Positions 24,767 through 34,401 of a stretch of 64,000 nucleotides of DNA are shown here, piece by piece. The translations under genes were made by a program, and so were the position numbers. Under the pieces are notes generated by a model, which saw only the letters and a list, made by a program, of their open reading frames with translations, searched no databases and was not told the origin of the DNA. Source of the stretch: Methanolapillus africanus. GTDB taxonomy: Archaea > Halobacteriota > Methanosarcinia > Methanosarcinales > Methanosarcinaceae. The stretch lies in contig NZ_JAWDKD010000013.1 in the NCBI RefSeq assembly GCF_032714475.1, positions 60,323-124,322 on the forward strand, read 5' to 3'. Numbering within the stretch: position 1 is the first letter of the stretch; the number at the start of each line of letters is the position of its first letter.

Positions 24767-25108
24767 ATGAATTTAACACAAAAAAAAATAATTTTATTGG
24801 TTTTGCTTGTGCCGAGCGTCTTTTTTTTGGCTTGGAAATACAAAGAACCGTACGGGTTTTTTATGTTTATGAATTTGAGTTTAGGCGCTTTTTGCATTTA
24901 TGAATCGTTGAATCCGAATTCTCTCCCTTTGCCGAAAATTTACGATGCCCTTTTTTTAGTTTTCGGACTCTGCTGTTACGCAATTGTCGCGTGGGCTTTG
25001 TTTTTTGAAAGCACGTTCAATCCGTTTGTGGCCATCGTTATTTTGATTGCGTTGATTGCTTACGTGATTTATTTTTTGTATACGACAAAATCCAAAAAAG
25101 TGTTATGA
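24767..25108 (+). CDS. Unknown small membrane protein
   Basis: 113 residues with three or four hydrophobic helices (about residues 8-24, 30-45, 58-80, 85-105) and a basic C-terminal end. AGGGGAATC ribosome site before the ATG; AAATATACA at 24677-24685 is a possible TATA box. No family recognised. It is followed at 50 bases by the exonuclease-like gene. Confidence 0.6.
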   Translation: MNLTQKKIILLVLLVPSVFFLAWKYKEPYGFFMFMNLSLGAFCIYESLNPNSLPLPKIYDALFLVFGLCCYAIVAWALFFESTFNPFVAIVILIALIAYVIYFLYTTKSKKVL

Positions 25109-25157
25109 GGGAAGGACTGACCGCAGCATTCAATAAACCGGAGGTGTTTTTCAGATT

Positions 25158-25907
25158 ATGCTTCGAAATTCTTACATTCAAATGGACGGCATCGGCAAAG
25201 GCGCCGAAAAAAGTATTTGGGATTCCGGCGTCGAATCTTGGGAGGACGCCGCCGCCCAACTCAGCGAACTGCCGATTTCCAAAACGAAAAAAGCAGCGGT
25301 GGAGAAAGGAATTGATGAATCCGCCGCACACTTGAAAGATCAAGACCACTTATTTTTTGCAGACCGGCTGCCGTCAGCGGAACACTGGCGCGCCTATTCC
25401 GAATTTTCAGATTCTGTCGCTTTCGTCGATATTGAAACGACCGGCCTGGCGCCCGGATACGACACCATCACCGTTGTCGGAATTTATAACCGGAAAGAAG
25501 CAAGAACCTACGTCCAAGGCATTGATTTGGACGACGTCGTCGACGAACTTCAAAAATACAAAATGCTGGTGACGTTTAACGGCGCACGTTTCGATTTGCC
25601 GTTTATCAAACGCGAATTTCCGGGAATCGAATTCAGTCCGCTTCACATGGATCTCATGTATCCGCTCAAACGCATCGGTTATTCCGGCGGTTTGAAAAAA
25701 ATCGAACGAACGCTCGGCATTGAAAGAGACGAAGATCTCAAAAGCGTCGACGGTTTTGAAGCCGTCCGCCTTTGGCGCCGGTACGAACGCGGCGACGAAG
25801 AGGCCTTGGACACGTTGCTGCGTTACAACAAAGAAGATATTGTGAACCTGGAAACGATTATTGACAAAGTTTACCCGTCTTTTATCCGGAATTGTTTTGA
25901 AAAATAA
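25158..25907 (+). CDS. YprB-like RNase H-fold (DEDD) exonuclease
   Basis: 249 residues. An N-terminal helical part of about 80 residues (ESWEDAAAQLSELPISKTKK) is of the type seen in DNA-repair helix-hairpin proteins. The DEDD nuclease core follows: FVDIETTGL (Asp, Glu), LVTFNGARFDLPF (Asp), MDLMYPLKR (Asp) and RYNKEDIVNLE (Asp). Four acidic residues bind two metals in this family. GGAGGTG lies twelve bases before the ATG. Targets unknown; single-strand DNA or RNA trimming is likely. Its stop is followed by a CCCGATTTGATCGGG hairpin with T-run. Confidence 0.8.
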   Translation: MLRNSYIQMDGIGKGAEKSIWDSGVESWEDAAAQLSELPISKTKKAAVEKGIDESAAHLKDQDHLFFADRLPSAEHWRAYSEFSDSVAFVDIETTGLAPGYDTITVVGIYNRKEARTYVQGIDLDDVVDELQKYKMLVTFNGARFDLPFIKREFPGIEFSPLHMDLMYPLKRIGYSGGLKKIERTLGIERDEDLKSVDGFEAVRLWRRYERGDEEALDTLLRYNKEDIVNLETIIDKVYPSFIRNCFEK

Positions 25908-25909
25908 GT

Positions 25910-25932
25910 TTCCCGATTTGATCGGGTTTTGT
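25910..25932 (+). terminator. Terminator after the exonuclease gene
   Basis: CCCGAT / ATCGGG with a short loop, then TTTTGTTT, three bases after the stop codon. Confidence 0.65.
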
Positions 25933-25950
25933 TTCTGTTTTCGGTTGTTA

Positions 25951-25980
25951 TATGATTCATCAACAAAACGATGAATCATA
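25951..25980. repeat. Perfect inverted repeat
   Basis: TATGATTCATC and GATGAATCATA, an 11-bp stem with an 8-base loop. The rest of the gap to 26200 is A/T-rich with no gene; a pyrimidine tract on the ilvE strand and a GC box at 26203 follow. Confidence 0.7.
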
Positions 25981-26202
25981 AAATTATTTGTTATATGAAT
26001 AAAACTATCAAAATAATTCTGCCCCGTCTTTTCCTTTGGAGAAACAGCAGCAATTATCCTCTTTTCTAATTTATTCTATTTTTAATAAATTTATTTTAAT
26101 AAAGATGTTTACCGTTTTTTGTTTTTTATATTTTTATTTTTATCTATTTATTGTTGTCTGATTTGAAAAAAGGATCTCTTCATTTTTCGACGCCGTTTCA
26201 TA

Positions 26203-26240
26203 AAAATGATTGCGACCACGCGCACGCAGCGTCCGCCGGA
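26203..26240 (-). repeat. GC box copy 8
   Basis: Minus strand GGCGGACGCTGCGTGCGCGT then GGTCGCAATCATTTTTA, behind ilvE. Diverged core. Confidence 0.75.
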
Positions 26241-26355
26241 AAAACACAAGAAAATCAAAAAACACAAAGAAGAAGAGAAAATAGAAAAATAAAAAAAAAG
26301 AAAAAATGAGTGAAAAGAGAAAGAAAAAATATAAAAAATAAAAACAGGAATCCGA

Positions 26356-27240
26356 TTATTTTTTAATCGGCGTTCCGGTTGTGCTTGTTAATTTTTCGAA
26401 TCTTTTCACCATATCGAGGGTGATCGGTCCCGGCTTTCCGGTGCCGATGTTGCGTCCGTCCACGTAAACGACCGGCGCGGCTTCGGCGGCGGTGCCGGTG
26501 ACGAAGATTTCGTCGGCGGTGTACACATCAAAGAGGCCGATTTCTTCCACTTTGACCGGGATTTTCGCTTCTTGGAGAAGTTCAATCGCGGTTGCGCGGG
26601 TGATTCCTTTTAAGTTGCCGATGGTTGGCGGGGTGTAAACGACGCCGTTTTTAATCACGAAGATATTGTCGCCCGAACCTTCGGCGACGCGGCCGTTGTT
26701 GTCGAGGAAAATCGCTTCGTCGGCGCCTTTGGCGTTCGCTTCGATTTTGGCCAAGATGTTGTTCAAATAGTTCAAGGATTTGATGTTCGGCGGCAGAGCG
26801 TCCGGAGCCACGCGGCGAATGCCGACAGTGACGGCTTTTAAGCCCACGGTGTACAAATCGCCGTACATGGAGCCCCAGTATTTGGCAATCACGTAAACAT
26901 TGGGTTTCGCGCATTTGCGCGGGTCAAGACCTAAGTCGCCGTCGCCGCGGGAAACGATCGGGCGGATGTAGGCGTCGGTCAAGTTGTTGACGCGAAGGGT
27001 TTCCAAAATGGCTTCCGACATTTGTTCTTTCGTCATGCCGATGTCCAAGTCGATGGCTTTGGCGGAATCGAACAAACGGTCCACGTGTTCTTTTAATTTG
27101 AAGACACGGCCGTTGTAGGCGCGGATGCCTTCAAAGACGCCGTCTCCGTAAAGGAAACCGTGATCAAACACCGATACCCGGGCTTGTTCCTGCGGAACGA
27201 ATTTGCCGTTCATGTAAATTAAAGTCTCTTGTTCACTCAT
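26356..27240 (-). CDS. ilvE: Branched-chain amino-acid aminotransferase
   Basis: 294 residues from the ATG at 27240 (the in-frame start five codons earlier would overlap the GTGAT ribosome site). PLP fold-type IV enzyme moving the amino group between glutamate and branched-chain 2-oxo acids. Motifs: SVFDHGFLYGDGVFEGIRAY, the PLP lysine in PPNIKSLNYLNN, the GRVAEGSGDNIF segment and ITRATAIEL. The stop is followed by a long T-rich tract and a divergent GC box (26203). Confidence 0.95.
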   Translation of the reverse strand: MSEQETLIYMNGKFVPQEQARVSVFDHGFLYGDGVFEGIRAYNGRVFKLKEHVDRLFDSAKAIDLDIGMTKEQMSEAILETLRVNNLTDAYIRPIVSRGDGDLGLDPRKCAKPNVYVIAKYWGSMYGDLYTVGLKAVTVGIRRVAPDALPPNIKSLNYLNNILAKIEANAKGADEAIFLDNNGRVAEGSGDNIFVIKNGVVYTPPTIGNLKGITRATAIELLQEAKIPVKVEEIGLFDVYTADEIFVTGTAAEAAPVVYVDGRNIGTGKPGPITLDMVKRFEKLTSTTGTPIKK

Positions 27241-27363
27241 GAAAATCACTTTCATTTTAATTTATAACAAAAAATCAAGATGTATCAAATTCTCAATTCA
27301 TTTAAATGTTTTCTTTAAAATCTGAAAAAATTTATTTTTATTCTTATAAATGTGGTGTCTTGA

Positions 27364-28458
27364 TTATGCTTTTCTTTTTTGGCTGCCGGTCGGCAGGCTG
27401 TATCCGATTAAGTTTTTTTGAATTATTTTTGTTTGACTCAAATAATTGATTCCGTCCCTGATTTCTTCACCACTGCCGTTTTTTGTTTTTGCCGCCGGAC
27501 TTTTAAATTCGAAAACAATTTCATCTTCCGACAATGTTCCTTTTTCTCGGATCAAATACAGGATCTTGGTTATGTTTTCCAACAGGCGGTCGTCGTGAAC
27601 GGCGTTCACATAATTTGCCGCTTCTTCGATGGCGGACGACAACGTATTCAATTTACTCTCCACAGATTTGCTGACGAGCGTGCGATATGTCATTTTATAC
27701 GCTTCATGGAGGCTTACATCGTAAGCCTTCAGAAATGTTTCAATGTCCTGCTCAATCTTGTTTATTGAATTTGAATACGGACCCTGTTCGTTTAAAACGA
27801 GTTCATGTTCGTTTAAAACGAACGTGAATTCGTTTTGCTGAGAAAAAACATTGACAAAAAAAGCGGCTGCTTGAAGGCGAAAGTTTCCCGAAGGGTTTAA
27901 TTTTTCTTTGATTTTCATGACAATCAAAGCGGCGGCAGACAGTTTCGGGGCGGCTGCCGGCTGTAGAATGTGATCTTTCGATTCGTTTTGAGATTCTTGA
28001 AATCCGGCCTGAGGCTTGTTTTGAGCCGGCTCATAGACGTACACATGCACATCCGTCTCCGATAAATATTTTTCAATCAGCGGTTTCACGTCCGCCCAGT
28101 TTAAACCGCCGTTTCCGCAGCCCAGCGGCGGGACAGCAATCGAAGAGATGTTCAGTTCCGGAATCAATCTCGCCAATGCCGCCAGTCCTTTTTCGATGTA
28201 TTCCGGTTTGGAATCTTCTCTCCAATTGTCTTTTGTCGGAAAATTAACGATCATTTTTCCGTTTTCCGAATGGCAATGAAGTGTTCCGATTCGCAGTGAT
28301 CCGTTTTGGCAGGCCTTGATGTATTCTTTGTTGTTTTCGGGATATTTCAGTTTAAACTGGTATGCGAGTCCTTTTCCCATATATCCTTCACAGTTGACCG
28401 TATTGACGATACAGTCCGCTTCCGATTCCAATATATTTCCCGTCGCACTTTCAATCAT
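27364..28458 (-). CDS. DarG-like macrodomain protein (orphan antitoxin-like)
   Basis: 364 residues. Residues 1-150 are a macrodomain of the DarG/ALC1 type: NTVNCEGYMGKGLA with the key Lys, then PPLGCGNGGLNW. In DarTG systems this domain removes ADP-ribose from DNA. After a polar linker, residues 170-364 form a helical domain with a winged-helix-like end, as in DarG, which usually binds the toxin DarT. No DarT-like gene is next to it: the neighbours are ilvE and tRNA-Arg(TCT). It may be a solitary antitoxin left after toxin loss or an anti-toxin defence. GAGGTG ribosome site. Confidence 0.8.
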   Translation of the reverse strand: MIESATGNILESEADCIVNTVNCEGYMGKGLAYQFKLKYPENNKEYIKACQNGSLRIGTLHCHSENGKMIVNFPTKDNWREDSKPEYIEKGLAALARLIPELNISSIAVPPLGCGNGGLNWADVKPLIEKYLSETDVHVYVYEPAQNKPQAGFQESQNESKDHILQPAAAPKLSAAALIVMKIKEKLNPSGNFRLQAAAFFVNVFSQQNEFTFVLNEHELVLNEQGPYSNSINKIEQDIETFLKAYDVSLHEAYKMTYRTLVSKSVESKLNTLSSAIEEAANYVNAVHDDRLLENITKILYLIREKGTLSEDEIVFEFKSPAAKTKNGSGEEIRDGINYLSQTKIIQKNLIGYSLPTGSQKRKA

Positions 28459-28655
28459 TTTTTCACCTCAGTTTTTTTTGATCCCCGCTTATTAATTTTA
28501 ATCAGACGATCCGGTCCGCCTCCGTCTTTCGCACCGTCTCCATTGTTTCTCTCCTTTGTTTTTATGCCTTTTTCGGTCGTATTGCATAAACTATATATGG
28601 AAAAAGAAACGTTTCTCATCCCCAATCGATGAAAATCGATGAGAACCCGCTTTTT

Positions 28656-28730
28656 GGGCTCGTGGCTTAGCCAGGATATAGCGTCGGGCTTCTAACCCGA
28701 ACGTCGGGGGTTCGAATCCTCCCGGGCCCG
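28656..28730 (+). tRNA. tRNA-Arg (anticodon TCT)
   Basis: 75 bases. Acceptor GGGCTCG pairs with CGGGCCC; anticodon stem TCGGG/CCCGA holds the loop CTTCTAA, anticodon TCT; T loop TTCGAAT. No encoded CCA, no intron. Reads AGA and AGG. Confidence 0.93.
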
Positions 28731-28799
28731 CTTTTCTTTTATTTTCATTTTTTAAATCCTTTTTTTTGTTTTTTCTTCTTTGAGACGCTTCTCTTTTCG

Positions 28800-29762
28800 T
28801 CATCCGAACTCGATTTCAATTTCGGAAACGACAATTTCGATTTCAAACGGAATCTCCGATTCCATTTGAATGATTTTCGTTTCCGGATCAAACGCTGACG
28901 TCCATCCCGGCAATGCATTGAGTTTTTCAGCTGCTGCAGCCATTTGTTCCTCAATCTTTTTGTTCCGATAGTTGTAAAAATCCGAAAATTCTGATGCCGG
29001 CAAACTGTTCGGAACGTATTGAATTTCCAAATAATTGACCCGGTCCCGAATCGTTGCGGTTTTTGTCACGTCAAACCGGATGTTTTTTTGATCGGATTCA
29101 ACAGCCGGCGTATGACTTTTAAAAACCTGTCCGGACAATGAAATGAGCGTTTTGCCGTCGTTTTGCGTGACGGCTTGCGGCGAAAATACGGACGCTGCAC
29201 CGTTTCTTTGAGCCAAAATAAATGACGACGGACCGTAAAAATACATCTGATCCGGCAGGTGATCGTATGTTTTGAAAAATAAAACAGAACCTTGGCTCAG
29301 CGTTAACGCTTCATACGGTTGGCGCGTTTCATTTTCATCTTCATCCCTATCGGTTTCCGGTTCTGAGAATGAATGATTTTTCGCAATCAGAAACGTTGAA
29401 CTTGGAGGAAGCGTTGCGTTCGTCCAAATCAGAAAACATCCGGCGTTTTCATCGGCAAAAACAGATGAATTTTCAGCCGCAATGATTTGATTTTCCGAAA
29501 GCGAATAATTCCGTCCGGTAAACGAAACGGATTGTTTCATCAGCCGGTCCATTTTTTCTGAAAAAGAAACGACGGCGGCAAAAAACAGCCGCTCTTCTTT
29601 TTCTTCCGCTTTTTGAGAAATCGCAGGCAGCACGTCGGCGGCGATCACAGACGCGGCGACGGCTGCGATTCCGAGTAGCAAAAGCGCGCCGAAAACGGCT
29701 GAGGCGCCGGATTTGTCTTTGAATAAACGGTATATGAGATTCTTCTTTTGCTTCATTGTCAT
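28800..29762 (-). CDS. Archaeal pilin-like exported protein
   Basis: 320 residues. The N-terminus MTMKQKKN...RLFKDKSGASAVFG followed by a hydrophobic segment ALLLLGIAAVAASVIAA looks like the class III signal of archaeal type IV pilins, cleaved before or after the Gly of the KDKSG region by the PibD/EppA-type peptidase. The rest is a large beta-rich extracellular domain rich in Ser, Asp and Phe. An ATG two codons later (29756) is an alternative start. The region to the right up to the S-layer gene carries no other gene. Confidence 0.65.
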   Translation of the reverse strand: MTMKQKKNLIYRLFKDKSGASAVFGALLLLGIAAVAASVIAADVLPAISQKAEEKEERLFFAAVVSFSEKMDRLMKQSVSFTGRNYSLSENQIIAAENSSVFADENAGCFLIWTNATLPPSSTFLIAKNHSFSEPETDRDEDENETRQPYEALTLSQGSVLFFKTYDHLPDQMYFYGPSSFILAQRNGAASVFSPQAVTQNDGKTLISLSGQVFKSHTPAVESDQKNIRFDVTKTATIRDRVNYLEIQYVPNSLPASEFSDFYNYRNKKIEEQMAAAAEKLNALPGWTSAFDPETKIIQMESEIPFEIEIVVSEIEIEFG

Positions 29763-30165
29763 CCCGGGACAGAAAACAAGAATCTATTTCAATCTTTTTA
29801 AATAATTTTCATTTGTATGGATTCTTTTTTTATTTAATTCATTTTCTTTTATTGAAAAACGATGGCCGTCGTCTCAAAAACGGTTTTGAACCGATTCATC
29901 TGTTTTGGTCCGGTTCGTTTTCAAAAAAAGTATCGTAAACGGGGAGAGCAAAAAAGTATTATAATATAAAGAAGGCATAATATCATTAAAACCGTTAAAA
30001 CGTGAATCAGAGATTTAATTCCAAAATTAAACCGTTCTTCGTCAGCCGTTTAATTTTAAGCCACATCCCTCTTTGATTCTTTGCTTTCATGCAAGTTTTT
30101 CCATTATCGATTTTGATTTGTTTCACACACAATTCGCCTCATTCACACAATTCAAAGGTATCTCT
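29763..30165 (+). promoter_or_regulatory. Divergent promoter region of the pilin-like and S-layer genes
   Basis: About 400 bases. TATTATAATATAAAG at 29957-29971 is the best TATA-like word for the S-layer gene, implying a leader of about 170 bases; long leaders are usual for highly expressed Methanosarcina genes. No gene supported. Confidence 0.4.
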
Positions 30166-33135
30166 ATGAACATTCGAAAACAAGCGCCACGAAAACTATT
30201 ATTGTTTCTCATTCTTCTTTTAACCGTCGCGGTCTGCCTCAACGCAGCCACCGCTGCCGAAACAAAAGGAAGCAACATTTGGGATGAAGACCAAAGAATG
30301 CCGTCCACCTACAACTGGACGCCGTACATCTATTCCGGATTTTACTATGATGCGGACACGAATTTGTACACGGAATCTTTGGAAATGAGCATCACCACGT
30401 CGAACCGGTCTATCGATTCTTCAAACGCCCGCTACACAACGGAAGTTGAACCGGCTCGGTTCGCTTATGCCGACTGGGGCAGCTATAATTTTATTGCCTG
30501 GCTCGGCGATCCTTATTTTGCCGGATACGACCGGTACAATTCCAGTGACCGCAACGACACCGCCTATTTTGCGAATTCCAATGTGAGCGCGCTTTCCGAA
30601 AAGAAACTGTTTGAAGTGCTCATCAATGAAAAATCTGAACGCAAAATCAGTTCCGGCGACACGCTCAGTTTGGAAAACGGTTACCGGATTAGAATTTCAG
30701 ATGTGAACAACAGCAGCCAAGAGTTCAGAATTTCGCTTGAAAAAGACGGCAGCGCCGTGAAGAACGAAACTGTTTCCCGCAACTCGACCTTTGTTTACGA
30801 AAAGAATTTGGATAACATCGGCACCACGCCCATCATCGCCGTTCACGTCAAAGAAGTGTCGGACGGCAAAGCTGTGATCGACGGCCTTTTCCAAATCTCC
30901 GAAAAATCGACCGACGTTTCCTTGAATAAGCGCGTCGACGCCATGGAAATCACCAGCGTCAACAACACGACCATCGTCATGAAAAACCCGAGCCGGATCG
31001 ATTTGTCCGCCAACCGCAACGTCACGCTGATGGACCACATCAAAATCAAAGTCGGCGACTCCTCAAAACTCCGCTTTGAACTCGTTTCCGATCCGAAAAC
31101 GGACGCTGAAAAGAAGTATCCGTCCCGCAGCACGGTTTACGACCGCAACGACAACAACATAAAAAGCTGGACCGGCCGCAGTTATGACGGATTTACTTAT
31201 GTTTGGAGCGACGGATCCACACCCGAAAACTTAACGATTGACATCAGCGGCAGCATCGGGCGCACCATCAATCCGAAAGAAATCAGTTACGAAATTCTGT
31301 CTTACAATTCCACATTCAATTATTCCGACTGGGGCGGATTCCGCTCGGTCAGCATTGCCGGCGACGAGTATTTTGCCGGTTACACGGCGTACAGTTCTTC
31401 GAACCGCAACAACACAACCAATTTCACCAGCAGCGATTACAATATCTTGGAAAAGGGACAGATCTCCAAAGTGTTGGTGAACAACAACAGCAGCCGCAGT
31501 TACGGCACCGGTTCCGAAATTTCGCTTGAGAACGGCTATTCTTTAAAACTGAACAAAATCGAAGGCGAAAACAGCAGCAAGACGCTGAATATGTCTTTGA
31601 TGCGCAACGGCTCCGTTGTGGAAAACGTCAGCGTTTCTGAAAATCAAAATTATATGTACAAAAGAACCATCGGCGACGTCAGCAATGTGCCGGTGATCGT
31701 CGTCCGTATCGGCTCCATCTTTGTCGGCAGCAGCAGCACGGAAATTTCCATCCCGGGCATTTTCCAAATCTCGGAAAACGCGACCAACGTCACGGCCGGA
31801 CAGCGCATTGACAACATGCGGGTGGAATACACGAGCAAGAACGGCTTTTATTTGCTGAACAACGACACGATCGATTTGTCCCGCGGCCGCGACATCAAAT
31901 TGGTGAACAATTTGTCCATCCACGTGGCGGATTCCGATACCGTTCGTTTCTTCTTTTTCAACCAAAACGGCACGTCCAACAACACGTCCAAATCGTTGAA
32001 GTTCGTTCTCCCGGATTCCATTTTCCCGTACCAGGAGTTTGACATTAAAGTGCTGGCCGCTGACGGCAGCAGCTGGATCAACGCCGAAGGCGCCCAGGTG
32101 AAAGTCAACGGCAACAGCATCGGCAACACGGATTCTTCCGGCACGATCCGGTACACGCCGGGCGATTCCGGAACGTATGAGTTCTCCGCGGAAAAGAGCG
32201 GCTATTCGACCATCACCACCAGTAAATCGACGACCGATCCCGAAAAAACATTAACGATGACGGCGCCGGATTATATTTTTGCAGGCGACACATTTGTTAT
32301 TTTTGTTCGCGATGACACGAACATGTACATTTCCGGCGCTTCCGTCTATCAAAATGACGCTCTCGTCGGCACGTCCGACGACAACGGCTCCGTTTCCGTA
32401 ACCGCGCCGGCCGCCGGATATTATGCGTACAAAGCCACAAAACCCGGTTATGCGCAAGGCACGATGGAGAAGCAGATTCTGGCGTACGGTCCGTATTTTG
32501 CGGTGACGAACGCGTCGCTGTCGGAACTCAGCTTTGGATTCAATCAACGAACGAAAATTCCGTTTGAAGTGACCAACGTCGGCAAGGAAAAAGGAACGCA
32601 GAACGTTTCTATCACATACAACGGGCAAACCACGACGAAAAAAGTGACGCTCGACGTCAATGAAACCAAAACCGTTTCATATACGGTGAAGCCGGAAACC
32701 GTCGGCTACAATGTAATTACGGTCGACAACCAATCTTTTGCTTTTTATGTCAATGAGGACGGAAAAGGCAGCGGATTGACTCTGTTCCCGGATTCGATTT
32801 CCTGGAAAACGGTCGGTCTGATCGGCGGCCTTATTTTGCTGATTATTCTGATTGCGGCGGGAATTTGGTATTATATGAAAAATAAGGATCAAGACAAATC
32901 CAAAGGCAAGAAATCGCCGTCCAAAAGCAAGCCGTCGTCCAAAACGACGTCTTCCAAATCGTCAAGCAAACCGGCTTCCAAAGCCGCCGCAAAACCCGCG
33001 GCGAAACCGGCGCCCAAACCGGCGAGCAAGCCCAAAGAAAACACGCACAAGTATTCCAGCAGCAACAAACCGGCGGAATTGAAAAACAGTCAGAAAAAGG
33101 CGCGTGCCGCTGAAGAAAAAAAAGGTAAAACTTAA
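30166..33135 (+). CDS. S-layer protein with duplicated S-layer domain and a long basic cytoplasmic tail
   Basis: 989 residues from the ATG at 30166 (AAAGGT ribosome site); an upstream in-frame extension is discarded because the signal peptide starts here (RKLLLFLILLLTVAVCLNAATAA). Two Methanosarcina-type S-layer domains, about residues 35-270 and 275-560, share WTGRSYDGF/YYDADTN-like starts and the pair ADWGSYNF/SDWGGFRS. Two carboxypeptidase-regulatory-like domains and a CARDB-like domain follow, then a single membrane helix (about 882-905). The last 84 residues are Lys/Ser/Ala/Pro-rich like a histone H1 tail and should lie in the cytoplasm. Many NxS/T sequons suggest glycosylation. Confidence 0.88.
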   Translation: MNIRKQAPRKLLLFLILLLTVAVCLNAATAAETKGSNIWDEDQRMPSTYNWTPYIYSGFYYDADTNLYTESLEMSITTSNRSIDSSNARYTTEVEPARFAYADWGSYNFIAWLGDPYFAGYDRYNSSDRNDTAYFANSNVSALSEKKLFEVLINEKSERKISSGDTLSLENGYRIRISDVNNSSQEFRISLEKDGSAVKNETVSRNSTFVYEKNLDNIGTTPIIAVHVKEVSDGKAVIDGLFQISEKSTDVSLNKRVDAMEITSVNNTTIVMKNPSRIDLSANRNVTLMDHIKIKVGDSSKLRFELVSDPKTDAEKKYPSRSTVYDRNDNNIKSWTGRSYDGFTYVWSDGSTPENLTIDISGSIGRTINPKEISYEILSYNSTFNYSDWGGFRSVSIAGDEYFAGYTAYSSSNRNNTTNFTSSDYNILEKGQISKVLVNNNSSRSYGTGSEISLENGYSLKLNKIEGENSSKTLNMSLMRNGSVVENVSVSENQNYMYKRTIGDVSNVPVIVVRIGSIFVGSSSTEISIPGIFQISENATNVTAGQRIDNMRVEYTSKNGFYLLNNDTIDLSRGRDIKLVNNLSIHVADSDTVRFFFFNQNGTSNNTSKSLKFVLPDSIFPYQEFDIKVLAADGSSWINAEGAQVKVNGNSIGNTDSSGTIRYTPGDSGTYEFSAEKSGYSTITTSKSTTDPEKTLTMTAPDYIFAGDTFVIFVRDDTNMYISGASVYQNDALVGTSDDNGSVSVTAPAAGYYAYKATKPGYAQGTMEKQILAYGPYFAVTNASLSELSFGFNQRTKIPFEVTNVGKEKGTQNVSITYNGQTTTKKVTLDVNETKTVSYTVKPETVGYNVITVDNQSFAFYVNEDGKGSGLTLFPDSISWKTVGLIGGLILLIILIAAGIWYYMKNKDQDKSKGKKSPSKSKPSSKTTSSKSSSKPASKAAAKPAAKPAPKPASKPKENTHKYSSSNKPAELKNSQKKARAAEEKKGKT

Positions 33136-33203
33136 TAGTAAGACGACTATCCGTCTATTCAATAAAATATAAAATATAAATATTGACGTAACGAGGAAAT
33201 ATC

Positions 33204-34331
33204 ATGAAAACCGCATGGATTAAAGCCGACGAAGGCGATTGGGAACAAAAGAAAGACAGAATTACGATGGGTCTTGAATCCGGCGTCGACTTCGTTTTTG
33301 CCGGTGCGGCCGATATTTCCAAAATCAAAAAGCTCGGCGCCGTTAAAGTCGCGTGCTTTTATGATGAAGAAAAAGAGGGCGCCGACGTTTTGGTCATGGA
33401 CATCACGCCGGAAAACAGCGATGTTCTGGACGATTACACCGAGGCGCTCAACATTAAAATGATCCGGGATTTGAAGCGCGCCGGAAAAACGATGGCAGGC
33501 TATGTGGACATCCAAAACAAAAAATCGGAAGTCTACGCCGCCGAAGTCGGCAAGCAGCTGGATTACCTGATCATTTCCGCCAACGACTGGCGGATTATTC
33601 CGCTTGAAAATTTGATTGCGGCGCTGGAGAAATACGACGTCAAAATTATCGCGTGCGTCAGCTCCGGCGACGAGGTCAAAACGGCGTCTCAAATCTTGGA
33701 AAAAGGCGTTGACGGCGTTTTGATTGACTGCGACGATCCGGACGAAATTCGGGAATCGGTTTCGGCGATCAAATCTTGCGACCGCATTCACGAAACCTTA
33801 ACGCCGGCGACGGTCACAAAAGTTCAGCCGCTCGGCATGGGCGACCGCGTTTGTGTCGACACCTGCAATTTGATGGAGCCGGGCGAAGGCATGCTGATCG
33901 GATCACAATCTTCCGGCATGTTTTTGGTTCAGGCCGAAGTCGAGGAAAGCCAGTATGTGGCGTCCCGGCCGTTCCGCGTCAATGCGGGCGCCGTTTATTC
34001 GTATGTGAAAGTCGGCGACATGACGCGCTACTTGTCGGAACTTCAGGCCGGCGACGATGTGACGATTGTCAATGAAAAAGGCGAAACGCGTCCCGGTATT
34101 GTCGGCCGCGTTAAAATCGAATCCCGCCCGATGATGCTCGTTGAAGCCGAAGCGGACGGCAAGAAAATTAAAGTCATTCTTCAAAACGCCGAAACCATCA
34201 AACTGGTGAAGCCGGACGGTAAAACGGTTCCGATCACGAGTTTAAAAGAAGGCGACAAAATTTTGGTCAAAACCGAAAAGGCCGGCCGGCATTTCGGCAT
34301 GACCGTTACCGAAAAAATTATTGAAAACTGA
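33204..34331 (+). CDS. aroB': 3-dehydroquinate synthase II
   Basis: 375 residues, the archaeal enzyme that turns 2-amino-3,7-dideoxy-D-threo-hept-6-ulosonate into 3-dehydroquinate with NAD. Start KTAWIKADEGDWEQKK, middle GADVLVMDITPENS, then VCVDTCNLMEPGEGMLIGS and the C-terminal RPFRVNAGAVYSYV are typical. GAGG ribosome site at 33192. First of three shikimate genes (aroB', aroD, aroE) in order of the pathway. Confidence 0.95.
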   Translation: MKTAWIKADEGDWEQKKDRITMGLESGVDFVFAGAADISKIKKLGAVKVACFYDEEKEGADVLVMDITPENSDVLDDYTEALNIKMIRDLKRAGKTMAGYVDIQNKKSEVYAAEVGKQLDYLIISANDWRIIPLENLIAALEKYDVKIIACVSSGDEVKTASQILEKGVDGVLIDCDDPDEIRESVSAIKSCDRIHETLTPATVTKVQPLGMGDRVCVDTCNLMEPGEGMLIGSQSSGMFLVQAEVEESQYVASRPFRVNAGAVYSYVKVGDMTRYLSELQAGDDVTIVNEKGETRPGIVGRVKIESRPMMLVEAEADGKKIKVILQNAETIKLVKPDGKTVPITSLKEGDKILVKTEKAGRHFGMTVTEKIIEN

Positions 34332-34401
34332 TTGAAAAACGGTTTCATTGATTGAAAATATTCATTTCGTTCGTCATCAACTGTTTGCGAGTTGTGTTTT
34401 T

